From: a bacterium
GTDB lineage: Bacteria > Spirochaetota > UBA4802 > UBA5550
DNA length: 25,729 nt
NCBI GenBank assembly: GCA_024224995.1
Contig: JAAENB010000547.1
Span: 1 to 25,729, forward strand
Reading direction: 5' to 3'
Of this stretch, positions 18,880 to 25,729 are shown piece by piece. A model generated the notes under the pieces. That model was not told the origin of the DNA and made no database searches. It saw only the letters and a list, made by a program, of their open reading frames with translations. Position 1 is the first letter of the stretch. Every line of letters begins with the position of its first letter. The translations under genes and the position numbers were made by a program.

Positions 18880-19056
18880 GCAAAAATAATGACACTTTGC
18901 TTTGCTGCTAAAAAATATTTCTTTTGCCTTTTCTTCCCATTCCGCAACCAGTTCTCTCACCCCTTCAATTATGTAACAGTCACCATAATTATTTTCATCC
19001 ATAATTGGTAATATGATCTCCCATGCAGCAAGCAGCGGCTGTATATGGTAATCCAT
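18871..19056 (-). CDS. Small hypothetical protein (61 residues)
   Basis: The sequence starts MDYHIQPLLAAWEIILPIMD and continues with IIEGVRELVAEWEEKAKEIF. Its balanced composition and helical, acidic pattern look protein-like, and AAGGAA lies 2 nt before the ATG, closer than usual. It ends inside the kinase promoter. I do not recognise it. It may be a genuine small soluble protein or the remains of a longer gene. Confidence 0.4.
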   Translation of the reverse strand: MDYHIQPLLAAWEIILPIMDENNYGDCYIIEGVRELVAEWEEKAKEIFFSSKAKCHYFCLN

Positions 19057-19093
19057 ATTTCCTTATAACTTCCATATTTGCGCATCTTGTTAC

Positions 19094-19351
19094 GTGAAAT
19101 CTCATTTCGGTTTTATCATCTGCCTGTTAATCTTTTTTTGCGTATCTTGTTTAACATTATTAACATCAAAAAAAGAATTTACGTTAAATGACAAAGTGAA
19201 TTCACGAGTCTACTTTAAAGATTCACTTTCATCAATGTTTTTTAATAATAACCTGGATTGTGGAGCCTTTCCCCGTGGGGAAGTTTTTTTTACTTATGGA
19301 GAACGTCCCCATTGTTTTCAAAATCAATATATGACAATCGAAGAAATATGA
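19094..19351 (+). CDS. Possible small lipoprotein (85 residues), GTG start
   Basis: The frame encodes a short hydrophobic signal (FGFIICLLIFFCVSC) with C19 as candidate lipidated residue, then a polar tail containing LDCGAFPRGEVFFTYGERPH. It begins with GTG and no ribosome binding site is visible, which weakens the case. A 15-nt near-repeat (TTTGCGCATCTTGTT at 19078 and a one-mismatch copy at 19138) overlaps its 5' end. It could be a gene fragment. No family is recognised. Confidence 0.35.
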   Translation: MKSHFGFIICLLIFFCVSCLTLLTSKKEFTLNDKVNSRVYFKDSLSSMFFNNNLDCGAFPRGEVFFTYGERPHCFQNQYMTIEEI

Positions 19352-19381
19352 GGGATAGTGGATTCCATGCAGCAAGTGATC

Positions 19382-19437
19382 CGCTCAACGACGGGACCCG
19401 GCTTTAACGCTGGGTCACTGAGCGAAGTCGAAAAGAT
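19382..19437. repeat. Palindromic repeat element, copy 1 (two inverted half-units)
   Basis: CGCTCAACGAC (19382-19392) is the exact reverse complement of the GTCGTTGAGCG found in copy 2. After GACCC/GGGTC pairing (19395-19399 with 19412-19416) comes TGAGCGAAGTCGAAA (19419-19433), the same wording as copy 2 with one change. The element can fold as one large hairpin. Its right part encodes the last residues of the membrane protein on the minus strand. Confidence 0.7.
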
Positions 19438-19865
19438 TTCCATCCGACCTGGAAATAATATACTACTGTTGTTAAAAAAACCGCCGCTATATTAAGAAGA
19501 AAACCCATTAAGAATGTAATAAAAAATGTCGCCAAAAGACCCCGGTCTGCTCTTAGTCCCAGTACTTTAGCAGTACTTTCAACAGCCTCAATGGAAATCA
19601 TCCCCAGGGGAATGCACGCGGCAGCGAATACTAAATTTAATATATATCCAATCCAGATCGATCGAAAAAAAATGTTGTTTTCGCTGTCCCGGTATTTTGA
19701 AAGAAAAATAACGGTGAGACCTGCGGCATACATGAAGATCACAACGATCATTACCGGAATATTATACCGCATACGAGCGGCGATGACAAAAGGAACATAC
19801 GCGTTAAGCCAGCAAATAAAAGACCATAATAGAAAATAGATAAGCCTTTTGTTCCTGTTTTTCAT
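19404..19865 (-). CDS. Four-helix integral membrane protein with a repeat-encoded tail
   Basis: The 153-residue protein starts at the ATG at 19865, behind AGGAGA about 8 nt upstream. The longer frame from 19949 has no such site. Four hydrophobic segments are clear: residues about 8-28, 36-53, 68-92 and 113-140. The segment ends with YYFQVGWKSF. The last residues, SFRLRSVTQR, are encoded by the palindromic repeat element at 19382-19437, so the original stop has been lost or replaced. No family is recognised. A hairpin separates it from the upstream solute-binding lipoprotein gene on the same strand. Confidence 0.75.
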   Translation of the reverse strand: MKNRNKRLIYFLLWSFICWLNAYVPFVIAARMRYNIPVMIVVIFMYAAGLTVIFLSKYRDSENNIFFRSIWIGYILNLVFAAACIPLGMISIEAVESTAKVLGLRADRGLLATFFITFLMGFLLNIAAVFLTTVVYYFQVGWKSFRLRSVTQR

Positions 19866-19955
19866 GGGATTGTCTCCTGTTTCGAATTTGATACCTATAA
19901 TATCGCCAGGGCGCGTGAAAAGAATATGAAGTTCCCGTGAATTTGGCAAGAACAG

Positions 19956-19979
19956 GGGGAGAGAGACACGCCTCTCCCC
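19956..19979 (-). terminator. GC-rich hairpin after the solute-binding lipoprotein gene
   Basis: GGGGAGAG (19956-19963) pairs with CTCTCCCC (19972-19979) on an 8-nt loop, 18 bp past the stop at 19998. The following minus-strand sequence (CTGTTCTTG) is only weakly T-rich, so termination is probable but not certain. Confidence 0.55.
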
Positions 19980-19997
19980 TACTCAATGTTATACTTT

Positions 19998-20816
19998 TTA
20001 CTTTTCAGTTACCTTCCCACTATCCGGCATAGTAAGGTAGATATAATAATCCTTGAATATTTTCTTTTGATTAACTTTTTTAACAAGAGAATCAATTTTT
20101 TGTTTTAATTCCATTCCTTTTTTATCTTTTCTTACTGCCAGGCTCGCAGGGATTTGTCTCTGCGGATATTTTTTATAATAGATATCAGCAATTTTTAGTT
20201 TTTTCAATGTTGACATTGTTGAGGCTCTTTCAAACCAGAACGCATCTATCCTTCCACTTTTTAACATTTTCAAAAGGCTTTCTAATTCACCCACATAAAA
20301 ATTTTCAATTGGAATGCCAAGCAATTGACTGGCAAAATTTTCATTACCACGAGGTATTCCTATTTTCAATTTCTTAATATTCTTATATTTACTTTTATCC
20401 GTTACATAAAGATCTGTTCTTGTCGCTATGTTAAAATCAATTTCTTGAGCGTAATTGTAGAATTCTTTAGTTTCCAGTTTATAGGGAGTATGACCAAGAA
20501 GATCCAGGTTGCCTCTTTCAAGTTCTTTTTTGCTTCTGTTATATGGCCTTATGGTAATATTAAATTTCAGATCAGAGATTGCTTCAATCTCTTTGAGCAT
20601 TTTAACAGTATACCCTTTATTTTCATCAATAATCAAAGGCGGAAATGGCTCAAGCCCTACTTTGACTATATTAGAATCGTCCTTTTTAATATCTTCTCCG
20701 GCAGCCTCATTTTTTTCAACATTCGCTTCTTCTTTTGTACAGTTCAAGTTAAAGAATAATAATGATATTAATAAAATCCGGATCAACATTGTAATTTTTT
20801 TCATAATTTTTTTCAT
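19998..20816 (-). CDS. Solute-binding lipoprotein, extracellular family 3 type
   Basis: The 272-residue product begins at the ATG at 20816 behind GGGGGAAG. It has a signal peptide and lipobox LNLNC (C26). Residues about 48-265 match the family-3 periplasmic binding fold used for amino acids and similar small ligands: VKVGLEPFPPLIIDENKGYTVKMLKEI (in part), the RGNLDLLGHTPYKLETKEFY segment, LKIGIPRGNENFA, LKSGRIDAFWFE, and SLAVRKDK. No permease or ATPase gene is adjacent. Such stand-alone proteins can feed ligand information to a sensor, and the next gene upstream is a membrane sensor with an outer domain. That link is inference. It has its own promoter. Confidence 0.82.
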   Translation of the reverse strand: MKKIMKKITMLIRILLISLLFFNLNCTKEEANVEKNEAAGEDIKKDDSNIVKVGLEPFPPLIIDENKGYTVKMLKEIEAISDLKFNITIRPYNRSKKELERGNLDLLGHTPYKLETKEFYNYAQEIDFNIATRTDLYVTDKSKYKNIKKLKIGIPRGNENFASQLLGIPIENFYVGELESLLKMLKSGRIDAFWFERASTMSTLKKLKIADIYYKKYPQRQIPASLAVRKDKKGMELKQKIDSLVKKVNQKKIFKDYYIYLTMPDSGKVTEK

Positions 20817-20841
20817 AACTTCCCCCTTAATTTCCCTCCTA

Positions 20842-20870
20842 AAAATATCATTTTTTTTAATCATTGTCAA
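20842..20870 (-). promoter_or_regulatory. Promoter for the solute-binding lipoprotein
   Basis: On the minus strand TTGACA (20865-20870), a 17-bp spacer and TATTTT (20842-20847) predict a start near 20835, about 20 nt before the ATG at 20816. The ATG-initiated longer frame at 20870 begins inside the -35 element and is excluded. Confidence 0.7.
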
Positions 20871-20965
20871 TGCAATTTATAACAGATGCCGACAAAAAAA
20901 CTCCTGACCTGTTTTTTCACTTACGGCACTGGTGGTTCCATTGCCGGTCCGGAACAGGAAATTTT

Positions 20966-21008
20966 AACAGTAAAATCATTAATACTAATATAGTCTGATT
21001 TTACTGTT
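20966..21008 (-). terminator. 13-bp perfect inverted repeat after the DISM phosphatase gene
   Basis: AACAGTAAAATCA (20966-20978) pairs perfectly with TGATTTTACTGTT (20996-21008) on a 17-nt loop. It lies 23 bp past the stop at 21032 and is followed on the minus strand by TAAAATTTCC. The stem is AT-rich for a terminator and could instead be a small repeat. Confidence 0.45.
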
Positions 21009-21031
21009 GAAAAGGGCAAATTTTTTTTATA

Positions 21032-23209
21032 TTATTCAATTCTTTTAATAACAACCATGGTAACATCATCGTGGGTAATATAGTCACGTAATGAATTAAT
21101 AATTTCCTGTTTTATTTTTTTCGGATGTTCTTCACCATTTTTCAAAAATACTTCCGTAAGTTTTTTAATCCCAAACATTTTAAGGCTCATATCCGGGGAA
21201 CCTCTCGTGGCACTTTTATCCAATGCTTCGGTTATGCCGTCCGTAAAGAGAAGCAGCACGTCTCCCGTATCGAGTGTCATTGAGTTATCATTGAGGGTCC
21301 AGGAGATATCATCTATCACCCCAAGCCACATCCCCTTAGTTTCTATTGTTTCAATACTTTTGGTTTTGGATCGATAGAGAATAAGATCTTGATGCATCCC
21401 GGAAAATTGAAATAAACCATTTTCATGAGAGAGAAGAGCGGTAATGGTCATATATTTATCGTCCTGTAATAATTCAATATTCTTAGAAATTGTTTTGTTG
21501 ATCATAGCCAGGAGCTTTGACGGAGTAATACCGGGTACTTCATTAACAATGAGATTGATAGAGGTTTGCACCATCATCATAATAAGCCCGGCTAACACCC
21601 CATGGCCGGAAACATCACCGATAATGATCCAGTCCCGCCCACCGGCGTGAATGATATCATAATAATCCCCGCCAACCTCATCCGCGGGGTCCATATAACA
21701 GGCGATTTCAAATCCATTCATACTGGGAGTATGCGGCAGCAGTACGGATTGTATTTTTTTTGCCAGCTGCATCTCCCCCCATAAAGCGTCCCGTGCTTCT
21801 TGAAGATGGACATTAAGCGCTTCCAGTTCATTATTGGATCTTTGCAGTTCGCTGGTCCTTTCTGCCACTTTCTTTTCCAGGTTTCTATTGAGCAATTCCA
21901 GTTTCTCTGCCAACTCCTTATTTTCTTTGCCGAATATTTCAACGTTTCTAAAGGTGTGCGAGAAAATTTTTGATAAAATATAGCTCTGGGCGAAGATAAA
22001 AGCGATAAGGGTGTAATGCTGAATATTGGCAGAATTAATTAATCCCTGGGAATGAAGAATATCATTCGCGGCACCCACAAAAGAAATAAAAAAGCCCACA
22101 AGAGAAACAACCGCTCCCTGTCTTTTACGGATTATTGCCAGCACAAGGGCACCTAATATGTTAAGAAAAGAAATGATGGCGATGATAAAATAATAGGGCA
22201 TAATATATGTGTAATCTTTTGTGGGTAAGATTATTAATATTGATAAAAAGATTAAAGAGATACCCCAGATAATTTTTCTTATTATAGGAAAAAATTCTTT
22301 TTTAAACGTAAGGCTGATAAACGAATAAAATAAGGGGATAATAAAAAACACCATGGAATCTTCTAATTTATTCCTGAGTTCAAAGATAAACAGGTTTGGC
22401 GCGGAAAAAAATTCGGTAATAAATCTATAGTAGGCCATAAAAAAAAGTGAAATAGCAAGGCAGAAAAAACCAAAAAAAAGACTCGCCTTATCTTCACGGC
22501 GGTTAAGAAATAAACCGGTGTGATATAAAAACATTATCAAAAGAACACCCAGGGTCATGATGCTGAGAAACCGGTCTTTTTTATCTCCGCTTCGTAAGGA
22601 TTCTTCCGTACCTAATATTAATTCATTTTTAAATCCGCCAATTCTGTGTTGAAAATTTGAGATATGTACGACAATATAATTGGTTTTCTCATAAGAATCA
22701 ATTTTTTCCAGCCTGGGAATACATTGGCCTATCCCCCTGGTGCTGTCGGATGAAACAATGCCATTTTTCATAAGCGGAGGAATAGCATGGGATTCCGATG
22801 AAGGAATAAAATAAAGGGAATAGGCAGTACCTGCTTCGCTCATTTTAAGAGCAAGTTTTTGTTGTTTTTTAGTAGAAAGGCCGGTTATTCTCAGTATATA
22901 CGTACAGTATCCAATACCGGGAAGCTTCATGGAATTCCAGAAGCCGGGAACCGCAGCAAAATGTTTTTTTTCTTCATTCTTTTCTTTATTTAATTCGTGC
23001 AGTGCTGTTGGGTTGATCAATTGTTTCCAATAAAATTGCCACTTCCCATTGAGCCTCATGGGACCGTCTTTTTGAAAGTCCCAGGTGGACAGATCGATAG
23101 TTCCATTTTCCGCGACAGGCATTTCTTTTGATCTTTGCTCTGAAGAACAGGCGGTCAGTACTATTAATATAAAAAAAAGACCACAGAGCCTTCTCAGGCT
23201 TTTTCTCAT
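21032..23209 (-). CDS. Lipoprotein-type 7TMR-DISM sensor with PP2C (SpoIIE) phosphatase
   Basis: The 725-residue product starts at the ATG at 23209 (CGGAG upstream) and opens with a lipobox, IVLTAC (C21). Residues about 35-205 form the outer sensing domain of 7TMR-DISM proteins, marked by the block IDLSTWDFQKDG, LNGKWQFYW. Seven hydrophobic helices span about 214-420, followed by a coiled coil (about 425-480) and a SpoIIE-type PP2C domain (495-725). Its metal acids are D515 (VGGDYYD), D532 (GDVSGHG), D657 (FTDG) and D714/D715 (HDDVT). The usual AGHN motif is SGMHQ here. It should dephosphorylate a cytoplasmic serine/threonine-phosphoprotein in response to an outside ligand or sugar. The partner is not in the window. 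A strong promoter lies upstream. Confidence 0.9.
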   Translation of the reverse strand: MRKSLRRLCGLFFILIVLTACSSEQRSKEMPVAENGTIDLSTWDFQKDGPMRLNGKWQFYWKQLINPTALHELNKEKNEEKKHFAAVPGFWNSMKLPGIGYCTYILRITGLSTKKQQKLALKMSEAGTAYSLYFIPSSESHAIPPLMKNGIVSSDSTRGIGQCIPRLEKIDSYEKTNYIVVHISNFQHRIGGFKNELILGTEESLRSGDKKDRFLSIMTLGVLLIMFLYHTGLFLNRREDKASLFFGFFCLAISLFFMAYYRFITEFFSAPNLFIFELRNKLEDSMVFFIIPLFYSFISLTFKKEFFPIIRKIIWGISLIFLSILIILPTKDYTYIMPYYFIIAIISFLNILGALVLAIIRKRQGAVVSLVGFFISFVGAANDILHSQGLINSANIQHYTLIAFIFAQSYILSKIFSHTFRNVEIFGKENKELAEKLELLNRNLEKKVAERTSELQRSNNELEALNVHLQEARDALWGEMQLAKKIQSVLLPHTPSMNGFEIACYMDPADEVGGDYYDIIHAGGRDWIIIGDVSGHGVLAGLIMMMVQTSINLIVNEVPGITPSKLLAMINKTISKNIELLQDDKYMTITALLSHENGLFQFSGMHQDLILYRSKTKSIETIETKGMWLGVIDDISWTLNDNSMTLDTGDVLLLFTDGITEALDKSATRGSPDMSLKMFGIKKLTEVFLKNGEEHPKKIKQEIINSLRDYITHDDVTMVVIKRIE

Positions 23210-23246
23210 AATAACTCCGGAAATTTGCCTATTTAATGAAGTAAAT

Positions 23247-23275
23247 AATATACTTGAATATGAAGAGATTGTCAA
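23247..23275 (-). promoter_or_regulatory. Promoter for the DISM phosphatase
   Basis: On the minus strand TTGACA (23270-23275), a 17-bp spacer and TATATT (23247-23252) predict a start near 23240, about 31 nt before the ATG at 23209. The longer in-frame start at 23275 lies within the -35 element. Confidence 0.75.
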
Positions 23276-23300
23276 GGTTATTTGAATTTTAATTTTGAGC

Positions 23301-23330
23301 CCGGTCGTTGAGCGGAGTCGAAACGACCGG
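23301..23330. repeat. Palindromic repeat element, copy 2
   Basis: CCGGTCGTT (23301-23309) pairs perfectly with AACGACCGG (23322-23330) on a 12-nt loop, gagcggagtcga. The wording TTGAGCGGAGTCGAAA matches copy 1 at 19419 with few changes. It lies between the LRR-like gene stop and the DISM promoter. Confidence 0.75.
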
Positions 23331-23358
23331 ATTCACCGGAATTGAGTATCTTTTTCTC

Positions 23359-23377
23359 CACCCGCGAAAAGCGGGTG
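23359..23377 (-). terminator. GC-rich hairpin after the leucine-rich-repeat lipoprotein
   Basis: CACCCGC (23359-23365) pairs with GCGGGTG (23371-23377) around a 5-nt loop, 11 bp past the stop at 23389. On the minus strand no T tract follows, so it may work with the palindromic repeat just beyond it. Confidence 0.45.
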
Positions 23378-23388
23378 AAGATCGTTTG

Positions 23389-25446
23389 TTATTCGCAAAT
23401 CCCGGCATCATCATTATTGGAAATTGTAACATACCCGGTCCAGCCCAGGGCTTGAAGGCCGGTTCGTAAACTTTCTGCTTCACAGGTGGGAAGAACAGCA
23501 TTGTAAGTAATTTCAAGCCGCGATCCCAATGACTGTAAATTACTCAAGCCATCAAGGTCTGCGAGTCCCCTGTTACCGTCGATGGTCAGGTACCCGGTAA
23601 TTGAGGTTATATTGCTCAAGCCGTCAAGGTTTACAAGGTTGTCCTGGTTGTATACGTTGCCGGTGGAATAATCGTAGGAGAGGCCTGTTATTACCAGGTT
23701 CCCTGTTATCGCAGTTAAACCGGAGAGGCCGTTAATGTTTTCCAAAGCGCTGTTGTCGCTGATTATCAAACTTCCCCCCAGAGAAGTTAAACTGCTCAAG
23801 CCATCAAGGTTTACAAGGTTCTCATGGCTGCCTATGTAGTTATGGCTGTTGTAATCGTAGTAGCGGCCTGCTATTACCAGGTCCCCTGTTATCGCGGTTA
23901 CACCGGAGAGGCCGTCAAGGTTTGCCAGACTGCTGTTGCCGCTGATTGTTAAATCTCCCCCAAGGGAAGTTAAACTGCTCAAGCCGTTAATATTTGCCAG
24001 GCTGCTGTTTCCGCTGATCGTTAAATCTCCCGTCAGAGAAGTTAAACTGCTCAAGCCGTTAATACTTGCCAGGCTGCTGTTGCCGCTGATTGTCAAATAT
24101 CCTCCCAGAGAAGTTAAACTGCCCAGGCCATCAATGTTTGCGAGTCTGTAGTTACCTTCTATATGCAGGTTCCCTGCCACTGATTCTAAGCTGCTCAAGC
24201 CATCAAGGTTTGTAAGGTTATACTGGGAGTACGAGTAGTGGTCATAGCGGCCTGTTATGCTCAGATTTCCGCCTACGGAAGTCAAACTGCTAAAACCGTT
24301 TATGCTTGTGAGAGCACCATTACCGCTTATAGTCATACTGCCGTCTACGGAAGCCAAACTGCTAAACCCGTCTATGCCGGCGAGAGCATAATTACCGCTT
24401 ATACTCATACTGTCGACTACGGAAGTCAAACTGCTAAAACCGTCTATGCTTTTGAGAGCAGCATTACTGCTTATGGTTATGCTGCCGCCCACGGAAGTCA
24501 AGCCGTCGAAACCATTGATAATTGCCAGATCACTATTGTTTGATATCGTTATACTCCCTTCCACGGAACTTATGCAGCTCAGGCTATTAATAGTTTTGAG
24601 ACCGGCATTAAGGGAGATAGTTATTGTTTTGACAGAAGTGAGCAAGCTTTTGAGGCCATCCAGATCCGTAAGAACGGAATTGCTGCTAATAGTCAAATCC
24701 CCGCCAATTGAGGTTAAACCGGAGAGACCGTCCAGGTTTCTTAAAGCATTCTTAGTAATAGTCAGATTCCCGCCGATGGAGCTTAAACTGCTCAAACCGT
24801 CCAGGTTTCTCAAAGCATTATCAGTAATAGTCAAATCCCCGCCAATGGAGGTTAAACTGCTCAAGCCGTCCAGGGTTTTCAGAACATTGTTATTATTTAT
24901 AACCAGGCTGCCGCCCACGGAAGTGAGGCACTCCAGCCCTTCCAGCGCTCCAAAGGTTGAACCATCAATTGTCAGGTCGCCGGATACGCTTGAATAATCG
25001 TATAAAAATTCGATATCAGCTGCATCGTCAATACGAAAGCCGCCTTGCCAGACCTGTTCCGTGCATGTTACGGTAAGTTTAGCCGTATTACTGGTGATAC
25101 CGGCATAGGTCGTTGTTATATAGGCGCTCCCGCCGCTAACGCCTGCAGCAAGACCCGGGTTTGCGGGATCGTCAATTGTAACGGCTCCTGAACCGGAAAC
25201 GGTCCAGAGAGTCACTGCTGTTATATCCTTTTCCGTAGAGTCACTATAGACCATTTTGGCCGATAGCTGAACTGTTTCGTCAACCGCGAGAGACGCGGTC
25301 TCCGGTGTTACGACAATATAAGGGGTTTGATTTTCAGCAGGGTCATTGCCTGCCTCTTCATCGTCAGTGCAGGCACTGAACATGGCTGTGATAAAAAGCA
25401 TGCTTATAAGCATAACAAAAGATGTAATTTTTCTACGTTGAAACAT
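23389..25446 (-). CDS. Lipoprotein with Ig-like domain and about twenty leucine-rich-like repeats
   Basis: The 685-residue product has a signal peptide with lipobox MFSAC (C26). Residues about 41-127 form a bacterial Ig-like (BIG2) domain (YIVVTPETASLAVDETVQLSA, in part). From about residue 148 to 650 come some twenty tandem units of 23-24 residues, consensus SSLTSLGGDLTISGN-SLANIDGL, like receptor-L-domain or solenoid leucine-rich repeats. Units 11, 16 and 18 carry longer Tyr-rich insertions (for example RYDHYSYSQYNL). The C-terminal cap holds two cysteines (LPTCEAE and GICE). A solenoid of this kind normally presents a surface for protein or glycan binding. GGAG precedes the ATG. No promoter is evident; it may be co-transcribed with the gene at the right edge. 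Confidence 0.85.
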   Translation of the reverse strand: MFQRRKITSFVMLISMLFITAMFSACTDDEEAGNDPAENQTPYIVVTPETASLAVDETVQLSAKMVYSDSTEKDITAVTLWTVSGSGAVTIDDPANPGLAAGVSGGSAYITTTYAGITSNTAKLTVTCTEQVWQGGFRIDDAADIEFLYDYSSVSGDLTIDGSTFGALEGLECLTSVGGSLVINNNNVLKTLDGLSSLTSIGGDLTITDNALRNLDGLSSLSSIGGNLTITKNALRNLDGLSGLTSIGGDLTISSNSVLTDLDGLKSLLTSVKTITISLNAGLKTINSLSCISSVEGSITISNNSDLAIINGFDGLTSVGGSITISSNAALKSIDGFSSLTSVVDSMSISGNYALAGIDGFSSLASVDGSMTISGNGALTSINGFSSLTSVGGNLSITGRYDHYSYSQYNLTNLDGLSSLESVAGNLHIEGNYRLANIDGLGSLTSLGGYLTISGNSSLASINGLSSLTSLTGDLTISGNSSLANINGLSSLTSLGGDLTISGNSSLANLDGLSGVTAITGDLVIAGRYYDYNSHNYIGSHENLVNLDGLSSLTSLGGSLIISDNSALENINGLSGLTAITGNLVITGLSYDYSTGNVYNQDNLVNLDGLSNITSITGYLTIDGNRGLADLDGLSNLQSLGSRLEITYNAVLPTCEAESLRTGLQALGWTGYVTISNNDDAGICE
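23540..25005 (-). repeat. Tandem 69-72 bp DNA repeats inside the LRR-like gene
   Basis: The twenty protein units are also repeated at DNA level. Adjacent units at about 23930-24120 differ at only a few bases, for example the recurring ccagrctgctgtt and gttaaactgctcaagccgt blocks. Recent copies suggest ongoing expansion and contraction by slippage or recombination, so unit number probably varies between strains. Confidence 0.75.
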
Positions 25447-25477
25447 AATCTACTCCATTTTATTTACAATGTGACTG

Positions 25478-25506
25478 CCTCAGAGCTCTTTAAAAGAGCT
25501 CTGAGG
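25478..25506. terminator. 13-bp perfect hairpin between the last two genes
   Basis: CCTCAGAGCTCTT (25478-25490) pairs with AAGAGCTCTGAGG (25494-25506) on a 3-nt loop. It lies between the right-edge gene stop (25537) and the LRR-like ATG (25446). It lacks a terminal T tract on either strand, so it may terminate or attenuate the transcript. Confidence 0.55.
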
Positions 25507-25536
25507 TGCCAATCTAATAATGTCTTTATATGATGT

Positions 25537-25729
25537 TTATTCGCCAATAAATCCGTCCACATCCTCCTGTGTCCATACCGTACTGTCTGCAAACCGGATT
25601 TCTTCAGTTTGCCATTGTTTTACACTACCAAAGTAGTGACTAACAGTTATTTTATCAGTAGTGTTAGCAATTTCTATAACCAGGTAGTCACCACTCCTGC
25701 TTAGAATTACATCTGACGGTGAGATGCCA
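25537..25729 (-). CDS. C-terminus of a large protein with a haemolysin-type calcium-binding-related domain
   Basis: The 63 visible residues begin GISPSDVILSRSGDYLVIEI and continue with TTDKITVSHYF, QWQTEEIRFADSTVW and a short tail to the stop at 25537. This matches the pattern of the haemolysin-type calcium-binding-protein-related domain (HCBP-related): a GISPxD opening, a strand LVIEI, a D-x-ITVS-x-YF strand, and an IEFADG-like FADSTVW block. Such domains usually lie in long RTX proteins secreted by type I systems. The gene starts beyond the right edge, so its size, repeats and export signal cannot be judged. Confidence 0.7.
   Translation of the reverse strand, partial: GISPSDVILSRSGDYLVIEIANTTDKITVSHYFGSVKQWQTEEIRFADSTVWTQEDVDGFIGE

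Noticed and set aside
24446..24997. Long plus-strand frame opposite the leucine-rich-repeat gene
   Set aside because: It is a shadow of the tandem repeats on the minus strand, with no start signal and a repetitive, biased composition.
23540..25005. CRISPR-like regular repeats
   Set aside because: The repeats are in frame, have no unique spacers and encode the solenoid units of a lipoprotein.

Overview
The window reads as chromosomal DNA of a Gram-negative bacterium. Spirochaete ancestry is my best guess but is not proven. The grounds are many predicted lipoproteins with loose lipoboxes, an apolipoprotein N-acyltransferase, PP2C (SpoIIE-type) phosphatases fused to 7TM sensors (one of the 7TMR-DISM class), and modest-GC genes separated by AT-rich gaps. 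No tRNA, rRNA, CRISPR array, transposase or phage gene was seen. Several gaps carry near-consensus sigma-70-type promoters (TTGACA, 16-17 bp, TATAAT-like), and these also fix the true start codons.

Layout: 1-350 is the start of a truncated membrane-protein gene (minus). 521-3736 (plus) holds a COG2907-type FAD oxidoreductase, a GNAT-like acyltransferase and a small eight-cysteine exported protein. 3741-8439 (minus) holds a membrane-anchored TPR protein, a large exported lipase/esterase with Ig-like modules, and Lnt. 8579-9394 (plus) is a crotonase, and 9607-9807 (minus) is a cold-shock protein with a leader of about 160 nt. 10206-14946 (plus) holds three lipoproteins: a seven-repeat propeller, a possible TULIP/BPI-like protein, and a second seven-repeat (SBBP-type) propeller. 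14973-18815 (minus) is a 1280-residue 7TM-PAS-kinase-receiver-PP2C protein. 18871-19865 has two doubtful small genes and a small membrane protein whose C-terminus is encoded by a repeat element. 19998-23209 (minus) holds a solute-binding lipoprotein and a lipoprotein-type 7TMR-DISM/PP2C sensor. 23389-25446 (minus) is a lipoprotein with about twenty leucine-rich-like repeats. At the right edge is the 3' end of a gene with a haemolysin-type calcium-binding-related domain.

Taken together the region is rich in cell-envelope and export functions (lipoproteins, their acylating enzyme, an exported lipase, an RTX-related protein) beside two signalling proteins that both end in PP2C phosphatases. Such phosphatases commonly act in partner-switching circuits, but no STAS or anti-sigma gene lies in the window, so their targets are unknown. 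The most interesting signals are the shared upstream element of the two propeller genes, the perfect 20-bp palindrome before the lipase promoter, the structured cold-shock leader, and two related palindromic repeats, one of which supplies a protein's C-terminus.
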